From Flavobacteriales bacterium (GTDB lineage Bacteria > Bacteroidota > Bacteroidia > Flavobacteriales > Flavobacteriaceae), in assembly GCA_002747735.1 (NCBI GenBank), contig PDQE01000066.1, positions 1 through 31,290 of the forward strand: 31,290 nt of DNA, written 5' to 3'. The position numbers and the translations under genes were made by a program. This document shows positions 7,564-15,516 of the stretch, in pieces; the first letter of the stretch is position 1, and each line of letters starts with the position of its first letter. The notes below the pieces were generated by a model. That model was not told the DNA's origin. It worked only from the letters and a program-made list of their open reading frames with translations, and made no database searches.

Positions 7564-8616
7564 ATGGGATTTAAGCAAGATTATAAATATTCAAAAATTG
7601 TAAGAGTTTGGTTAGTCATTGGTTTAGTAATGCTTATCGGGCAAGTAATATTGGGTGGTATTACCCGACTTACTGGGTCTGGGTTGTCCATTACAAAATG
7701 GGAGATTATAAGCGGAACCATTCCACCACTAAACGCATCAGAATGGCAAGCCGAGTTTGAACTCTACAAACAAACCCCGCAATACCATAAAATAAACACT
7801 CATTTTGAACTAAAAGATTTTAAATTTATCTACTTCTGGGAGTATTTTCACAGATTATGGGCCAGAATACTTGGCTTTATGTTTGTTATTCCATTCGTAT
7901 TTTTCCTGATTAAAAAGAAAGTAGATGCCATATTGATAAAAAAACTGGCCATGGTCATATTATTTGCCGGTTTAACAGCTTCAGCGGGTTGGATTATGGT
8001 AAAAAGCGGATTGGTAAACAGACCATGGGTAAATGCTTATAAACTCAGTTTGCATTTTATGCTGGCTCTTATCAGTATTACGTTTATGGTAAAAATTCTT
8101 GCTTATGTATATAATTTTGGCATTTCCGGAAAAATATTAAACAAAAAACCAATTGTATTTACCATAGTACTTTTGTTTATTCAAATGATTTTTGCCGGAT
8201 TAATGGCCGGAATGAAAGCGGGATTGTACTATAAAACCTGGCCTTCTATGAACGGGAATCTTATTCCGCAGGTTTTAAAAGATACTTCTAATTTTTTACC
8301 GGCCAACCTTACAAACTACGACACATTTTTGTTTGCTCCTGCTTTGGTACAGTTTATCCATAGGTTACTGGCTTACATATTATTAATTATTACCATTTAT
8401 CTTTTTGTCGTTTATAGAAATAAAATATCCGGAGTTTCAAAATTTTGGTTACAGAGTATTTTATTTCTAATTTTTTTACAACTTATTCTTGGAATTTTGA
8501 CCGTTGTTTCCATCAGTCCGGGTATCCCATTAACTTACGGAGTACTGCATCAGTTGGTGGGGTTATTGTACTTTATAGCGTTATGGCTGTTTTATTTTTC
8601 AATATCAAGAAAATAA
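7564..8616 (+). CDS. ctaA: Heme A synthase (CtaA/COX15)
   Basis: 350 residues with eight predicted membrane segments in two four-helix halves. It oxidises the C8 methyl of heme O to make heme A for cytochrome oxidase. The four heme-ligand histidines are visible: His96 (EYFHRLWAR), His164 (SLHFMLA), His266 (FIHRLLAY) and His329 (VLHQLVG). GGITRLTGSGLSITKWE at 31-47 is the COX15 signature. It starts one base after the gldD stop and is the last gene of the ssb-gld run, ending at a terminator. ctaB and the oxidase genes are not in this window. Confidence 0.95.
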   Translation: MGFKQDYKYSKIVRVWLVIGLVMLIGQVILGGITRLTGSGLSITKWEIISGTIPPLNASEWQAEFELYKQTPQYHKINTHFELKDFKFIYFWEYFHRLWARILGFMFVIPFVFFLIKKKVDAILIKKLAMVILFAGLTASAGWIMVKSGLVNRPWVNAYKLSLHFMLALISITFMVKILAYVYNFGISGKILNKKPIVFTIVLLFIQMIFAGLMAGMKAGLYYKTWPSMNGNLIPQVLKDTSNFLPANLTNYDTFLFAPALVQFIHRLLAYILLIITIYLFVVYRNKISGVSKFWLQSILFLIFLQLILGILTVVSISPGIPLTYGVLHQLVGLLYFIALWLFYFSISRK

Positions 8617-8651
8617 AAAAACCGCTGTTGTAAAATAACAGCGGTTTTTTT
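8615..8651. terminator. Bidirectional terminator between ctaA and the 8674 lipoprotein gene
   Basis: AAAAAAACCGCTGTT, loop GTAAAAT, then AACAGCGGTTTTTTT: a 15-base perfect stem with an A run on one side and a T run on the other, placed between convergent genes, so it can stop transcription from both. Confidence 0.93.
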
Positions 8652-8673
8652 AGAACTTTTTTAAAGGAAAGAA

Positions 8674-8961
8674 TTAGTGTTTCTTAACTGCTTCTTTTAC
8701 CTCTTCAACTTTGTTTTTAGCATCCTCAGCAGCAGCATCAATGTTTTCTTTAACATCTTCTGCCTTAGCTTTTGCAGAGTCAACTACTTCTTCAGCAGTG
8801 TTTTTTACCTCTTCTACTTTTTCTTTAACAGATTCTTTGGTTTCGTCTGTAACTTGTTCAATTTGGTCAGCAGCTTCATCTGCTTTTTCTTTTGCTTCTT
8901 TACAAGAAACGGCAATAACGCTAACTAAAGCTATTGCTAATAATCCTTTTAATACTTTCAT
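8674..8961 (-). CDS. Small coiled-coil lipoprotein
   Basis: 95 residues. A lipoprotein signal ends at VIAVSC (Cys20). The mature 75 residues are almost all Lys, Glu, Ala, Asp and Val in repeated 11-residue-like steps (KEKVEEVKNTAEEVVDSAKAKAEDVKENIDAAAEDAK), with no Gly, Pro, aromatic residue or further Cys apart from the terminal His. This predicts one long amphipathic helix, as in LEA-like or apolipophorin-like envelope proteins. No enzyme motif. It lies 88 bases after the HMA lipoprotein gene and shares its strand. Function unknown; a structural or stress role at the envelope is inference. Confidence 0.75.
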   Translation of the reverse strand: MKVLKGLLAIALVSVIAVSCKEAKEKADEAADQIEQVTDETKESVKEKVEEVKNTAEEVVDSAKAKAEDVKENIDAAAEDAKNKVEEVKEAVKKH

Positions 8962-9049
8962 TTGTTTGAAAATTTTAGTTTTTAATACGTTTTTTAAAAC
9001 GCAAAATAACTATATATATTTTATACCAACAAAATATTTTTAATCTTTT

Positions 9050-9433
9050 TTAATCAGCCTGTTGTACTTCGGAGACAGAATATAAATCACCTCCGCCAAT
9101 TTTTTCCACAATTTCTACAATAGATTCTACAGAAATTTTACTGCTGTCATAAGTAACATTGCCCAGTTTTTCATCAAAATTAACCACTGCATTTTGTACG
9201 CCTTTGCTCTTAGCCAATTTAGATTGTATGGTTTTTGCACAGCCTATTTCACAGGTCATACCTTCTATATTAAAGGAAACTTTTTTAAGGTTGGCAGGGT
9301 CTATAGGGCTGTCATCAGCAACAGTTACTGCATTAGAATTAGAATTAACTGTTGCCTCACTTTCTTTATTTTTACAAGAAACAATTATGATAAACACTAC
9401 AATAAAACCTGCTAAAAATGATTTGAAGTTCAT
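9050..9433 (-). CDS. Lipoprotein with heavy-metal-associated (HMA) domain
   Basis: 127 residues. A lipoprotein signal ends in FIIIVSC (Cys20); a Ser/Asn-rich spacer follows and an HMA fold covers about 49-118 (KKVSFNIEGMTC, VVNFDEKLGNVTYDSSKIS, IVEIVEKIGG). The metal loop reads GMTCEIGC, with Cys61 and Cys65 spaced C-x3-C instead of the usual C-x2-C. The anchor and signal place it in the periplasm or outer membrane, so a role in copper or other soft-metal capture outside the cytoplasm is an inference. A -7 box lies at 9463-9470. No metal-exporting ATPase is in the window. Confidence 0.85.
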   Translation of the reverse strand: MNFKSFLAGFIVVFIIIVSCKNKESEATVNSNSNAVTVADDSPIDPANLKKVSFNIEGMTCEIGCAKTIQSKLAKSKGVQNAVVNFDEKLGNVTYDSSKISVESIVEIVEKIGGGDLYSVSEVQQAD

Positions 9434-9462
9434 TATAAATGTAAATTATGATTAGTTGAAAG

Positions 9463-9470
9463 CAAATTTA
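9463..9470 (-). promoter_or_regulatory. Bacteroidota -7 box for the HMA lipoprotein gene
   Basis: Minus-strand TAAATTTG, a full consensus match, 29 bases before the ATG. No convincing -33 TTG. Confidence 0.45.
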
Positions 9471-9630
9471 AACATTACTCTAAAACATAATCTTTAGAAT
9501 TTTGTTAATTAACATTTTGTTTAGATTTTTTTCAATTTTACCCTAATCATTCTTAGTTCGTTTTTTATCAACGAGAAAAAATAAAGCTAATTTTATTAAA
9601 GTATTGCATTTGCTTGTTGAATCTAACTTT

Positions 9631-9682
9631 TATAGAAATAGTGTATATTAGACTTGTAAATTTATAGAAATAACGTATATTT
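9631..9682 (+). repeat. Tandem 20-bp direct repeat upstream of rplU
   Basis: TATAGAAATAGTGTATATTA at 9631-9650 recurs as TATAGAAATAACGTATATTT at 9663-9682 (three differences, 32 bases apart). The second copy contains most of the rplU -7 box; the first looks like a decayed or weaker promoter copy. Confidence 0.5.
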
Positions 9683-9683
9683 G
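9654..9683 (+). promoter_or_regulatory. Promoter of rplU-rpmA (TTG-N19-TATATTTG)
   Basis: TTG at 9654-9656, exactly 19 bases, then TATATTTG at 9676-9683: a complete Bacteroidota housekeeping promoter. The leader of about 55 bases before the ATG at 9744 contains a short inverted CGCCTTA/TAAGGC-type repeat around 9689-9704 (GCCTTAAAAATAAGGC). Confidence 0.8.
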
Positions 9684-9743
9684 CACCCGCCTTAAAAATA
9701 AGGCATAAAAATATTAGTGAATAACACACGAAAAAATTAAATT

Positions 9744-10469
9744 ATGTACGCAATTGTAGAGATAGCAGGGCAGCAATTTAAGGTTGCTAAAAACCAAAAA
9801 GTTTTCGTACATCGTTTACCGGAAAAAGAAGGTTCAAAAGTAAGTTTTGACAAAGTTCTTTTACTGGATGACGGCAAGGTAAACATAGGTGCCCCGGTTA
9901 TAGAAGGTGCGGCAGTTACTGCCAAAGTTTTAAAGCACCTAAAAGGCGATAAAGTTATTGTCTTTAAGAAAAAACGCAGAAAAGGTTACAGGGTAAAAAA
10001 TGGTCATAGACAATATTTATCGCAAATAGAGATAGAAAGTATTGTAGCCAGCGGTGCCAAAAAAACCAAGAAAAAAGAGACTACAAAAAAAGCAGTTCAG
10101 GAAAAAGCAGCCCCAAAAAAGGAGGCTCCAAAGCCCAAAACGGAATCACCTGTAGAGAAAAAAGTGGCAACGGCTAAAAAGCCGACTAAGAAAGCTCCGG
10201 CTAAAACCGCCAAAGGAGACGACCTAAAGAAAATAGAAGGTATAGGCCCAAAAATTGCCGATATTTTTGCCGAAGCAGGTATAGACACCTTTGCAAAACT
10301 GGCCAAAGCATCTGAAAAAGAATTGAAAGGCATCTTAGAAAAAGCCGGCCCCAGATATGCTGTCCATAATCCATCTTCATGGCCAAAACAAGCAAAGATG
10401 GCTGCTGAAGGAAAATGGGAAGAATTACAAAAATGGCAAGACGAAACCAAAGGCGGGATAGAAAAATAA
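9744..10469 (+). CDS. rplU: Ribosomal protein bL21 fused to a helix-hairpin-helix domain
   Basis: 241 residues, more than twice the usual 100-105. Residues 1-103 are a complete bL21 ([36 protein letters not shown], then IESI). Residues 104-157 are a low-complexity Lys/Ala/Pro/Thr linker with histone-tail-like KKAPAKTAK. Residues 158-241 contain a helix-hairpin-helix unit ([39 protein letters not shown]) and a Trp-rich end ([21 protein letters not shown]). L21 binds 23S rRNA in the large subunit; the HhH part is a nucleic-acid or protein contact of unknown role. There is no internal stop or frameshift, and rpmA follows 25 bases later as usual. Such L21/extra-domain fusions occur in other Flavobacteriia, as I recall. 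Confidence 0.95.
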   Translation: MYAIVEIAGQQFKVAKNQKVFVHRLPEKEGSKVSFDKVLLLDDGKVNIGAPVIEGAAVTAKVLKHLKGDKVIVFKKKRRKGYRVKNGHRQYLSQIEIESIVASGAKKTKKKETTKKAVQEKAAPKKEAPKPKTESPVEKKVATAKKPTKKAPAKTAKGDDLKKIEGIGPKIADIFAEAGIDTFAKLAKASEKELKGILEKAGPRYAVHNPSSWPKQAKMAAEGKWEELQKWQDETKGGIEK

Positions 10470-10494
10470 AGTTTAATAAGTAAAAAATTTAGTT

Positions 10495-10755
10495 ATGGCT
10501 CATAAAAAAGGAGTTGGTAGCTCTAAAAACGGTAGAGAATCAGAATCGAAACGCTTGGGCGTAAAAATATACGGTGGCCAAGGGGCTATTGCCGGAAATA
10601 TAATTGTCCGTCAGCGTGGTACTAAACACCATCCCGGCAAAAATGTATATATGGGCAAAGACCATACACTACATGCACAAGTGGACGGAATTGTCAGATT
10701 CAACAAAAGGAAAAACAATAAATCTTATGTTTCCATAGACCCTATAGAAGCATAA
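10495..10755 (+). CDS. rpmA: Ribosomal protein bL27
   Basis: 86 residues. [20 protein letters not shown] and LGVKIYGGQ, then [15 protein letters not shown] and GKDHTLHA are the bL27 signatures. The N-terminal tail reaches the peptidyl-transferase centre. It starts directly at MAHKKG, without the cleavable N-terminal extension seen in Firmicutes. Second gene of the rplU operon, ended by the hairpin at 10776-10813. Confidence 0.97.
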   Translation: MAHKKGVGSSKNGRESESKRLGVKIYGGQGAIAGNIIVRQRGTKHHPGKNVYMGKDHTLHAQVDGIVRFNKRKNNKSYVSIDPIEA

Positions 10756-10775
10756 GATTTAGATTTAGATATTTC

Positions 10776-10813
10776 AAAAACCCTTGTACTAATTGATTTA
10801 CAAGGGTTTTTTT
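10776..10813 (+). terminator. Terminator of rplU-rpmA
   Basis: AAAAACCCTTGTA and its exact complement TACAAGGGTTTTT enclose a 10-base loop and run into a T tract, 20 bases after the rpmA stop. Confidence 0.9.
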
Positions 10814-10903
10814 ATGAATTGCTAACAAGTTTCCGGCCATTATCAAAGAAATTTGAATTAACTTTTTTACTTTCGCCCATAATTCTTTCTAAAGTAAACT
10901 TGC

Positions 10904-12358
10904 TTGAGCTCTTTAAACAAATTTTTTAAAGATACGGTTATCTATGGCATTGCGGCAGTATTGCCCAGAGCCGTAAACATCCTGCTCACCAAACTACACA
11001 CCACAAAATTAGATTCTGATAAATATGCCGAGAACACTTGGTATTTTGTTTATGCCGCTTACTTTATTGCCTTACTTACATTTGGCTTAGAAACTGCATT
11101 TTTTAGATTTTTTACCAAAGAGAAAGAAAAAGGCAAGGTGGTTTCTACCTCTTTTTTAACACTAATAGGCTCTACCGTTGTTTTTATTAGTGTTTTACTC
11201 ATTTTTAACAACCCTTTATCTGCGTTGTTTGGTTTTAACAATCCGCAACATTTAAGAATACTCACCTTTGTAACCGCTTTTGACCTTATGGTGGTTATAC
11301 CATATGCATATTTACGCGTAACGAACAGACCGATAAAATTTGCTGTTTACAAAATAATAAACATCCTCATTTATGCCTTTTTTAACGTGTTCTTCTTATG
11401 GTTTATTCCCTATGCAATTAAAAATGATATTAGCTTACCTGCTTTTTTAAAATCGTATTATCATACCACACCTACAGTAGTTTTTATTTTTATAGCCAAT
11501 CTCATAGCCAGTTGCTTTACGTTCCTTTTGCTGATACCGTATATGTTTAAATTTGGTTTTGATTTTGACAAAAAAATACTGAGTAGTATGTTACGATACG
11601 GTATCCCGATAATGATAGGCACTCTGGCATATGTAACTAATGAAAATCTGGACAAATTATTACTTGGCAGTATGCTGGGAAAAGATGAAATGGGTGTTTA
11701 TGCCGCATGTTATAAATTGGGCGTTTTTATGACTTTGTATATTACTGCTTTTAGGCTGGGTGCCGAACCCTTCTTTTTTAACCATGCAGACAAGGCCAAC
11801 GCCAAACAAACCTACGCCACTATCCTTAATTGGTTTACCATTTTTGGATCTTTATTTATGTTGATTGTGGTGGCTTATATCAATTTTTTAGCCGGTTTTA
11901 TTATTGATGATGCTTATTTTGGAGCTCTGGCTATAGTACCGATTATTTTGCTGGCAAATTTGTTTCTTGGGGTTTACAACAACTTATCTGTTTGGTATAA
12001 ATTAACCGACAGAACAAGGTACGGCATGTATTTTTCTATATTTGGTGCAGTTATTACCATTATTTTAAATCTTATTTTTATCCCCAGAATTGGGTTTATG
12101 GCTTCGGCATGGGCTACTTTAGTGGCGTACGCTTCCATGACGATGATTTCGTATTTTTTTGGAAAAAAGTACTATCATGTTCCCTATCAAGTTAAAAAAG
12201 TGATATTATACATTGGTGTTGCCTTTGGCTTATCCGTCTTGTCTTTTTATTATTTTAAAGATAACTATCTAGTTTCCACACTTATGGTAATTATGTTTAT
12301 TATCTTTATCGGCATTAATGAAAAACAACAAATAAATATAATTCTAAATAGAAAATAA
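10904..12358 (+). CDS. Polysaccharide/lipid flippase (MATE/MOP superfamily, RfbX/MurJ-like)
   Basis: 484 residues with about 12-14 hydrophobic segments and few charged loops, the layout of the oligosaccharidyl-lipid flippase branch of the MOP superfamily (Polysacc_synt). The N-terminus [24 protein letters not shown] and the central [28 protein letters not shown] are typical. It probably moves a lipid-linked glycan across the inner membrane; substrate unknown. The start is TTG at 10904: an in-frame TAA lies at 10895-10897 and the next ATG is beyond several membrane segments. TACTTTCG at 10868-10875 is a one-mismatch -7 box. No glycosyltransferases are nearby; dut follows after 8 bases. Confidence 0.87.
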   Translation: MSSLNKFFKDTVIYGIAAVLPRAVNILLTKLHTTKLDSDKYAENTWYFVYAAYFIALLTFGLETAFFRFFTKEKEKGKVVSTSFLTLIGSTVVFISVLLIFNNPLSALFGFNNPQHLRILTFVTAFDLMVVIPYAYLRVTNRPIKFAVYKIINILIYAFFNVFFLWFIPYAIKNDISLPAFLKSYYHTTPTVVFIFIANLIASCFTFLLLIPYMFKFGFDFDKKILSSMLRYGIPIMIGTLAYVTNENLDKLLLGSMLGKDEMGVYAACYKLGVFMTLYITAFRLGAEPFFFNHADKANAKQTYATILNWFTIFGSLFMLIVVAYINFLAGFIIDDAYFGALAIVPIILLANLFLGVYNNLSVWYKLTDRTRYGMYFSIFGAVITIILNLIFIPRIGFMASAWATLVAYASMTMISYFFGKKYYHVPYQVKKVILYIGVAFGLSVLSFYYFKDNYLVSTLMVIMFIIFIGINEKQQINIILNRK

Positions 12359-12366
12359 ATATACCT

Positions 12367-12798
12367 ATGACCATAAAAATCATTAATAAATCAACCAATC
12401 CATTACCCAATTACGAGACTAAATCTTCTGCCGGAATGGATTTACGAGCCAATTTAACCGAACCCATAACTTTACAACCTCTGGAAAGAGCCATTATAAA
12501 AACAGGTTTATTTATGGCTTTACCACGTGGTTATGAAGCACAAGTACGCCCCAGAAGTGGCCTTGCAGCAAAGAAAGGCATCACCGTGTTGAATTCACCC
12601 GGAACTATTGATGCCGATTATCGTGGCGAGATTGGGATTATTTTGGTTAATCTCTCTAACGAAGCCTTCACTATAGAACACGGCGAAAGAATTGCTCAAA
12701 TGGTAATCGCCAAACACGAACAAGCCAATTGGGAATTGACAGAAGTACTGGAAACAACGGAACGTGGAGCCGGAGGATTTGGCAGTACAGGAGTGTAA
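12367..12798 (+). CDS. dut: dUTP diphosphatase
   Basis: 143 residues. It hydrolyses dUTP to dUMP and pyrophosphate, keeping uracil out of DNA and supplying thymidylate synthesis. All five trimeric dUTPase motifs are present: AGMDLRA (22-28), RPRSGLA (61-67), [11 protein letters not shown] (79-89), GERIAQMV (106-113) and [10 protein letters not shown] (133-142). It starts 8 bases after the flippase stop and is probably on the same transcript. It converges with the LysE-family gene; no strong terminator is visible in the 104 bases between. Confidence 0.97.
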   Translation: MTIKIINKSTNPLPNYETKSSAGMDLRANLTEPITLQPLERAIIKTGLFMALPRGYEAQVRPRSGLAAKKGITVLNSPGTIDADYRGEIGIILVNLSNEAFTIEHGERIAQMVIAKHEQANWELTEVLETTERGAGGFGSTGV

Positions 12799-12902
12799 AA
12801 CAAATGTTGGATATAAAATTTTAGGGATAATACAGAACAGCGGACCTAAAAAGGAGGATAAATTCCAAGGTTTTTTAAAACCATATAGGAATAAAACAAC
12901 GC

Positions 12903-13580
12903 CTATTCCTCCTCTACCTGTTTTTCGATAACATAATCAAAACGGTCTATATTCTTATTTGGAACAACACCTTGAATCACCAAAATAAGCCCAAAAATCA
13001 TTAGGGTTATTCCCATGCCGCGTTTTATTTTTCTTACTATAGTAGGTGTTAATTTACTTTTGAGTTGTTTAGCCAACAGTATTTTAAGCAAATCAGTAAC
13101 AAAATAAGAGAGTAAAACCGTAGCAAAATAGGTAAAGATACGCTGGTCATCCATTTCCAGATTAGGGCTTATCACTACAATCATGCCCAGCCAAAAAGCC
13201 AAAACCCCGATATTAATAAAGTTGAGAAAAAAACCTTTTATAAATAATTGTAAATAGTTGTTTTTTTCCGTTACCACCAATTCTTCATCCTGTATTATTG
13301 GTTTTCTTCGTTTATAAAACATAACCATACCGTAGAGAAAAAGAATACCACCGCCAAGAATAAATAATCTGGGGTCGTCTTTTATTTTTTCCAATAGTGT
13401 CCTACTGCCATAATAAGCAAAATATAGAAAAAGTACATCTGCCATAATAACACCAAGATCCAATATCAGAGCTGCTCTAAACCCTTTGGTAGCACCAGTT
13501 TCCAATAAGACAAAAAACACCGGGCCAATCATAAATGCAAGGCCTATTCCAATGGGTATAGCGTTTAAAATATCTTGCAT
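12903..13580 (-). CDS. LysE/RhtB-family exporter
   Basis: 225 residues with six hydrophobic segments. The N-terminal IPIGIGLAFMIGPVFFVLLETGATKGFRAAL is the LysE-family signature (GPxxF...G..G...GL). It probably exports amino acids or similar small metabolites from the cytoplasm; the substrate cannot be read from sequence. There is a charged loop (YKRRKPIIQDEELVVTEKN) in the middle and an acidic C-terminus (VEKQVEEE). It lies 65 bases after the reductase gene on the same strand and may share its transcript. Confidence 0.85.
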   Translation of the reverse strand: MQDILNAIPIGIGLAFMIGPVFFVLLETGATKGFRAALILDLGVIMADVLFLYFAYYGSRTLLEKIKDDPRLFILGGGILFLYGMVMFYKRRKPIIQDEELVVTEKNNYLQLFIKGFFLNFINIGVLAFWLGMIVVISPNLEMDDQRIFTYFATVLLSYFVTDLLKILLAKQLKSKLTPTIVRKIKRGMGITLMIFGLILVIQGVVPNKNIDRFDYVIEKQVEEE

Positions 13581-13645
13581 GGAAATAATCTATTGTTTAA
13601 AAAAAATTTACGTTTATAAAATAACAACCTCAACATATTATATTC

Positions 13646-14698
13646 CTACACTTCGTCATAATCAATAGTAATACTATCTGTAGTAGGATGGGCTCTACAG
13701 GTGAGTATGAGCCCCTCTTCAATTTCGTCATCTGTAAGAATGGAATTCTTATCCATTTTTGCATGGCCGTCTTTTATCTGGGCCAGACAAGTACTACACA
13801 CACCGCCTTGGCAGGAATACGGTGGGTCTAAACCTTCTTCTAACGCTACATTTAAAATAGTCTGTTCTTTATCCATAATAAACGTAGTGGTTTCATCATC
13901 CAAAATAACGGTAACTTTTGTTTTTCCATCTAACATTTCTTCGTTTACTTTTTCACCCAATTCAGACGTAAATAGCTCAAAGTGAACATTTTGAGGATCA
14001 ACACCCTTGGATGCAAGTACTTCTTTGGCCAAATTAATTAAAGGTTCGGGGCCACAGAGAAATATCTGGTCAAAATTAAAATCTTTAAATTTTTTATTCC
14101 ATATAAAATTTATAACCGCGGTATCAATCCGGCCAAATAGAGCTTCTTCCTCAGCTTTTCTACTAAACACGAATTGTACAAAGAAATTTTTTGGATATGC
14201 TTCTAACAACTTCGTTATTTCATCAAAAAACATAGTTTCTGATACACTTCTATTCCCAAAAACCAATACAAACCGACTATTTTTTTCTATCTCCAAAACA
14301 GATTTTATCATAGACAGAATGGGCGTTATGCCACTGCCGGCTACAAATGCCAAATAAGATTTTGAATTTTGGGGATTTGGCTGTAGTGTGAATCTGCCTT
14401 CGGGTTCCGAAACCTCCAGAATATCACCTACTTTAAGTTCACGGGTTGCGTATGTAGAAAACTGGCCTTTATCCACTGCCTTTACACCAATTCTCAGGTT
14501 TTTGGCGGATGGTAAGGAAGAAATAGAATAGGCACGGCGAAGTTTTTTACCATTGAGTTCTTTTTTTATGGTAATGTATTGTCCGGGAATAAATTTGTAC
14601 GTTTCTTGTAGGTTTTCCGGTATATCAAACAGAATAGCTACTGCATTTTCGCCTTCTTTTGATATTTCTTTTATAGCCAGTTTATGAAATGTAATCAT
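13646..14698 (-). CDS. Flavin/2Fe-2S oxidoreductase, PaaE-like
   Basis: 350 residues in three domains: an FAD-binding barrel with RRAYSIS (54-60), an NAD(P)-binding domain with GSGITP (121-126) and CGPEP (215-219), and a C-terminal plant-type ferredoxin with Cys296, Cys301, Cys304 and Cys334. This is the domain order of phenylacetyl-CoA epoxidase reductase PaaE and HCP reductase. It passes electrons from NAD(P)H to a partner oxygenase or reductase. No paaABCD genes are beside it, so the partner is unknown and the paa role should not be assumed. A -7 box is at 14718-14725. Confidence 0.9.
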   Translation of the reverse strand: MITFHKLAIKEISKEGENAVAILFDIPENLQETYKFIPGQYITIKKELNGKKLRRAYSISSLPSAKNLRIGVKAVDKGQFSTYATRELKVGDILEVSEPEGRFTLQPNPQNSKSYLAFVAGSGITPILSMIKSVLEIEKNSRFVLVFGNRSVSETMFFDEITKLLEAYPKNFFVQFVFSRKAEEEALFGRIDTAVINFIWNKKFKDFNFDQIFLCGPEPLINLAKEVLASKGVDPQNVHFELFTSELGEKVNEEMLDGKTKVTVILDDETTTFIMDKEQTILNVALEEGLDPPYSCQGGVCSTCLAQIKDGHAKMDKNSILTDDEIEEGLILTCRAHPTTDSITIDYDEV

Positions 14699-14717
14699 GT
14701 AAGGTATTTATAACTTG

Positions 14718-14725
14718 CAAAATTA
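14718..14725 (-). promoter_or_regulatory. Bacteroidota -7 box for the PaaE-like gene
   Basis: Minus-strand TAATTTTG, full consensus, 19 bases before the ATG at 14698. No well-placed -33 TTG. Confidence 0.4.
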
Positions 14726-14853
14726 ATAAATCAAGGGTGGAAAGTAAAAAATAACTAAAGTAATTTTTATCCGTATCAGACACGAATTTAATCACAAAAG
14801 AGTTAAAAACCATGTTCCTGTTTAACCCGAAAAAAGAACAGAACCCTTTATTA

Positions 14854-14938
14854 ATACCAAATCTAATATATAATGCTACATATAATTGGATAGATTTTCA
14901 CCCAAATCCAATATAGCATTATATATTAGATTTGGTAT
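14854..14938. repeat. 85-bp palindromic element with perfect 24-bp arms
   Basis: The left arm 14854-14877 and right arm 14915-14938 are exact reverse complements (ATACCAAATCTAATATATAA then TGCT). The similarity goes on inward with small gaps, so the whole element can fold into one long hairpin. A diverged half copy is at 944-992. It lies between the reductase gene and a gene remnant. It is too short to code for anything and could be a MITE or REP-like element. Confidence 0.85.
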
Positions 14939-14949
14939 AAGATAAAAAC

Positions 14950-15164
14950 CTACCCCAAGGATATGGAATCCGGCAATTCGTTTTTATCGTCAGGTTGGTT
15001 AGGAAAATACTGCACTAATTTTTTACCGGTTTCTAAAATACCCTTCTTTAAACCTTCGGTATAGTTTTTTTTAAAACACTCTAAATCTTGCGAAAGACCA
15101 GTAATACCATTTCCACCTCATCTTTGCACTTAAAAACCTTTGAAATATTTTGATATTTCTTCAT
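14950..15164 (-). pseudogene. Remnant of an unrecognised gene, frameshifted
   Basis: Two overlapping minus-strand frames look like pieces of one protein. The first is ATG at 15164 (MKKYQNISKVFKCKDEVEM...) with a stop at 15081. The second is open from 15117 to TAG at 14950 and reads GGNGITGLSQDLECFKKNYT, then EGLKKGILETGKKLVQYFP and ...KNELPDSISLG. The second has protein-like composition and a natural-looking end. A one-base change near 15108-15117 would join them. I do not recognise the family. It sits between the palindrome and the 3' end of merR, whose own tail is unusual, so an old rearrangement here is likely. Confidence 0.4.
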
Positions 15165-15180
15165 GCTTTTAAGTACAAAT

Positions 15181-15516
15181 CTAAAGTATTCTATACGTTC
15201 TGTGAAAACAAGACTCTTTTTTTACGGCTTCTAATTTGGCAATAATATTAAAATTGTCTTTTACTTCTTCCGGTTTTTCTTTGAGTTTTTGTTTAGCACC
15301 ATCCAGAGTATATCCCTTTTCTTTTACCAGGTGGTAAATCATTTGAATAGTTTTTATATCTTCTGGGGTAAACATTCTATTGCCCTTATTATTTTTTTTG
15401 GGCTTAATAGCATCAAATTCTTTATCCCAAAAGCGTATTAGTGAAGCGTTTACATCAAATGCTTTGGCTACTTCGCCTATTTTATAGTAACGTTTGTCCG
15501 GTAGGTTTATATACAT
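15181..15516 (-). CDS. MerR-family transcriptional regulator
   Basis: 111 residues. The N-terminal winged helix (YYKIGEVAKAFDVNASLIRFWDKEFDAIKPKKN, then GNRMFTPEDIKTIQMIYHLVKEKGYTLDGAKQKL) is the standard flavobacterial MerR beside the M23 peptidase. There is no effector domain with cysteines, so no metal sensing is implied. The last ten residues (CFHRTYRIL after KKES) do not resemble the usual helical tail of this group; a seven-A run at 15217-15223 or a rearrangement just downstream may explain it. The start overlaps the M23 stop by one base (TAATG), so the two are translationally linked. Confidence 0.85.
   Translation of the reverse strand: MYINLPDKRYYKIGEVAKAFDVNASLIRFWDKEFDAIKPKKNNKGNRMFTPEDIKTIQMIYHLVKEKGYTLDGAKQKLKEKPEEVKDNFNIIAKLEAVKKESCFHRTYRIL

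Noticed and set aside
8677..9043. Long plus-strand frames opposite the two small lipoprotein genes
   Set aside because: They are Phe/Ser-rich mirror frames of Lys/Glu-rich coding sequence, with no start context, and the minus-strand genes have clear lipoprotein signals.
10097..10450. Minus-strand frames opposite the rplU tail
   Set aside because: Mirror of the Lys/Ala-rich linker and HhH; the plus-strand frame is continuous from a clear L21.
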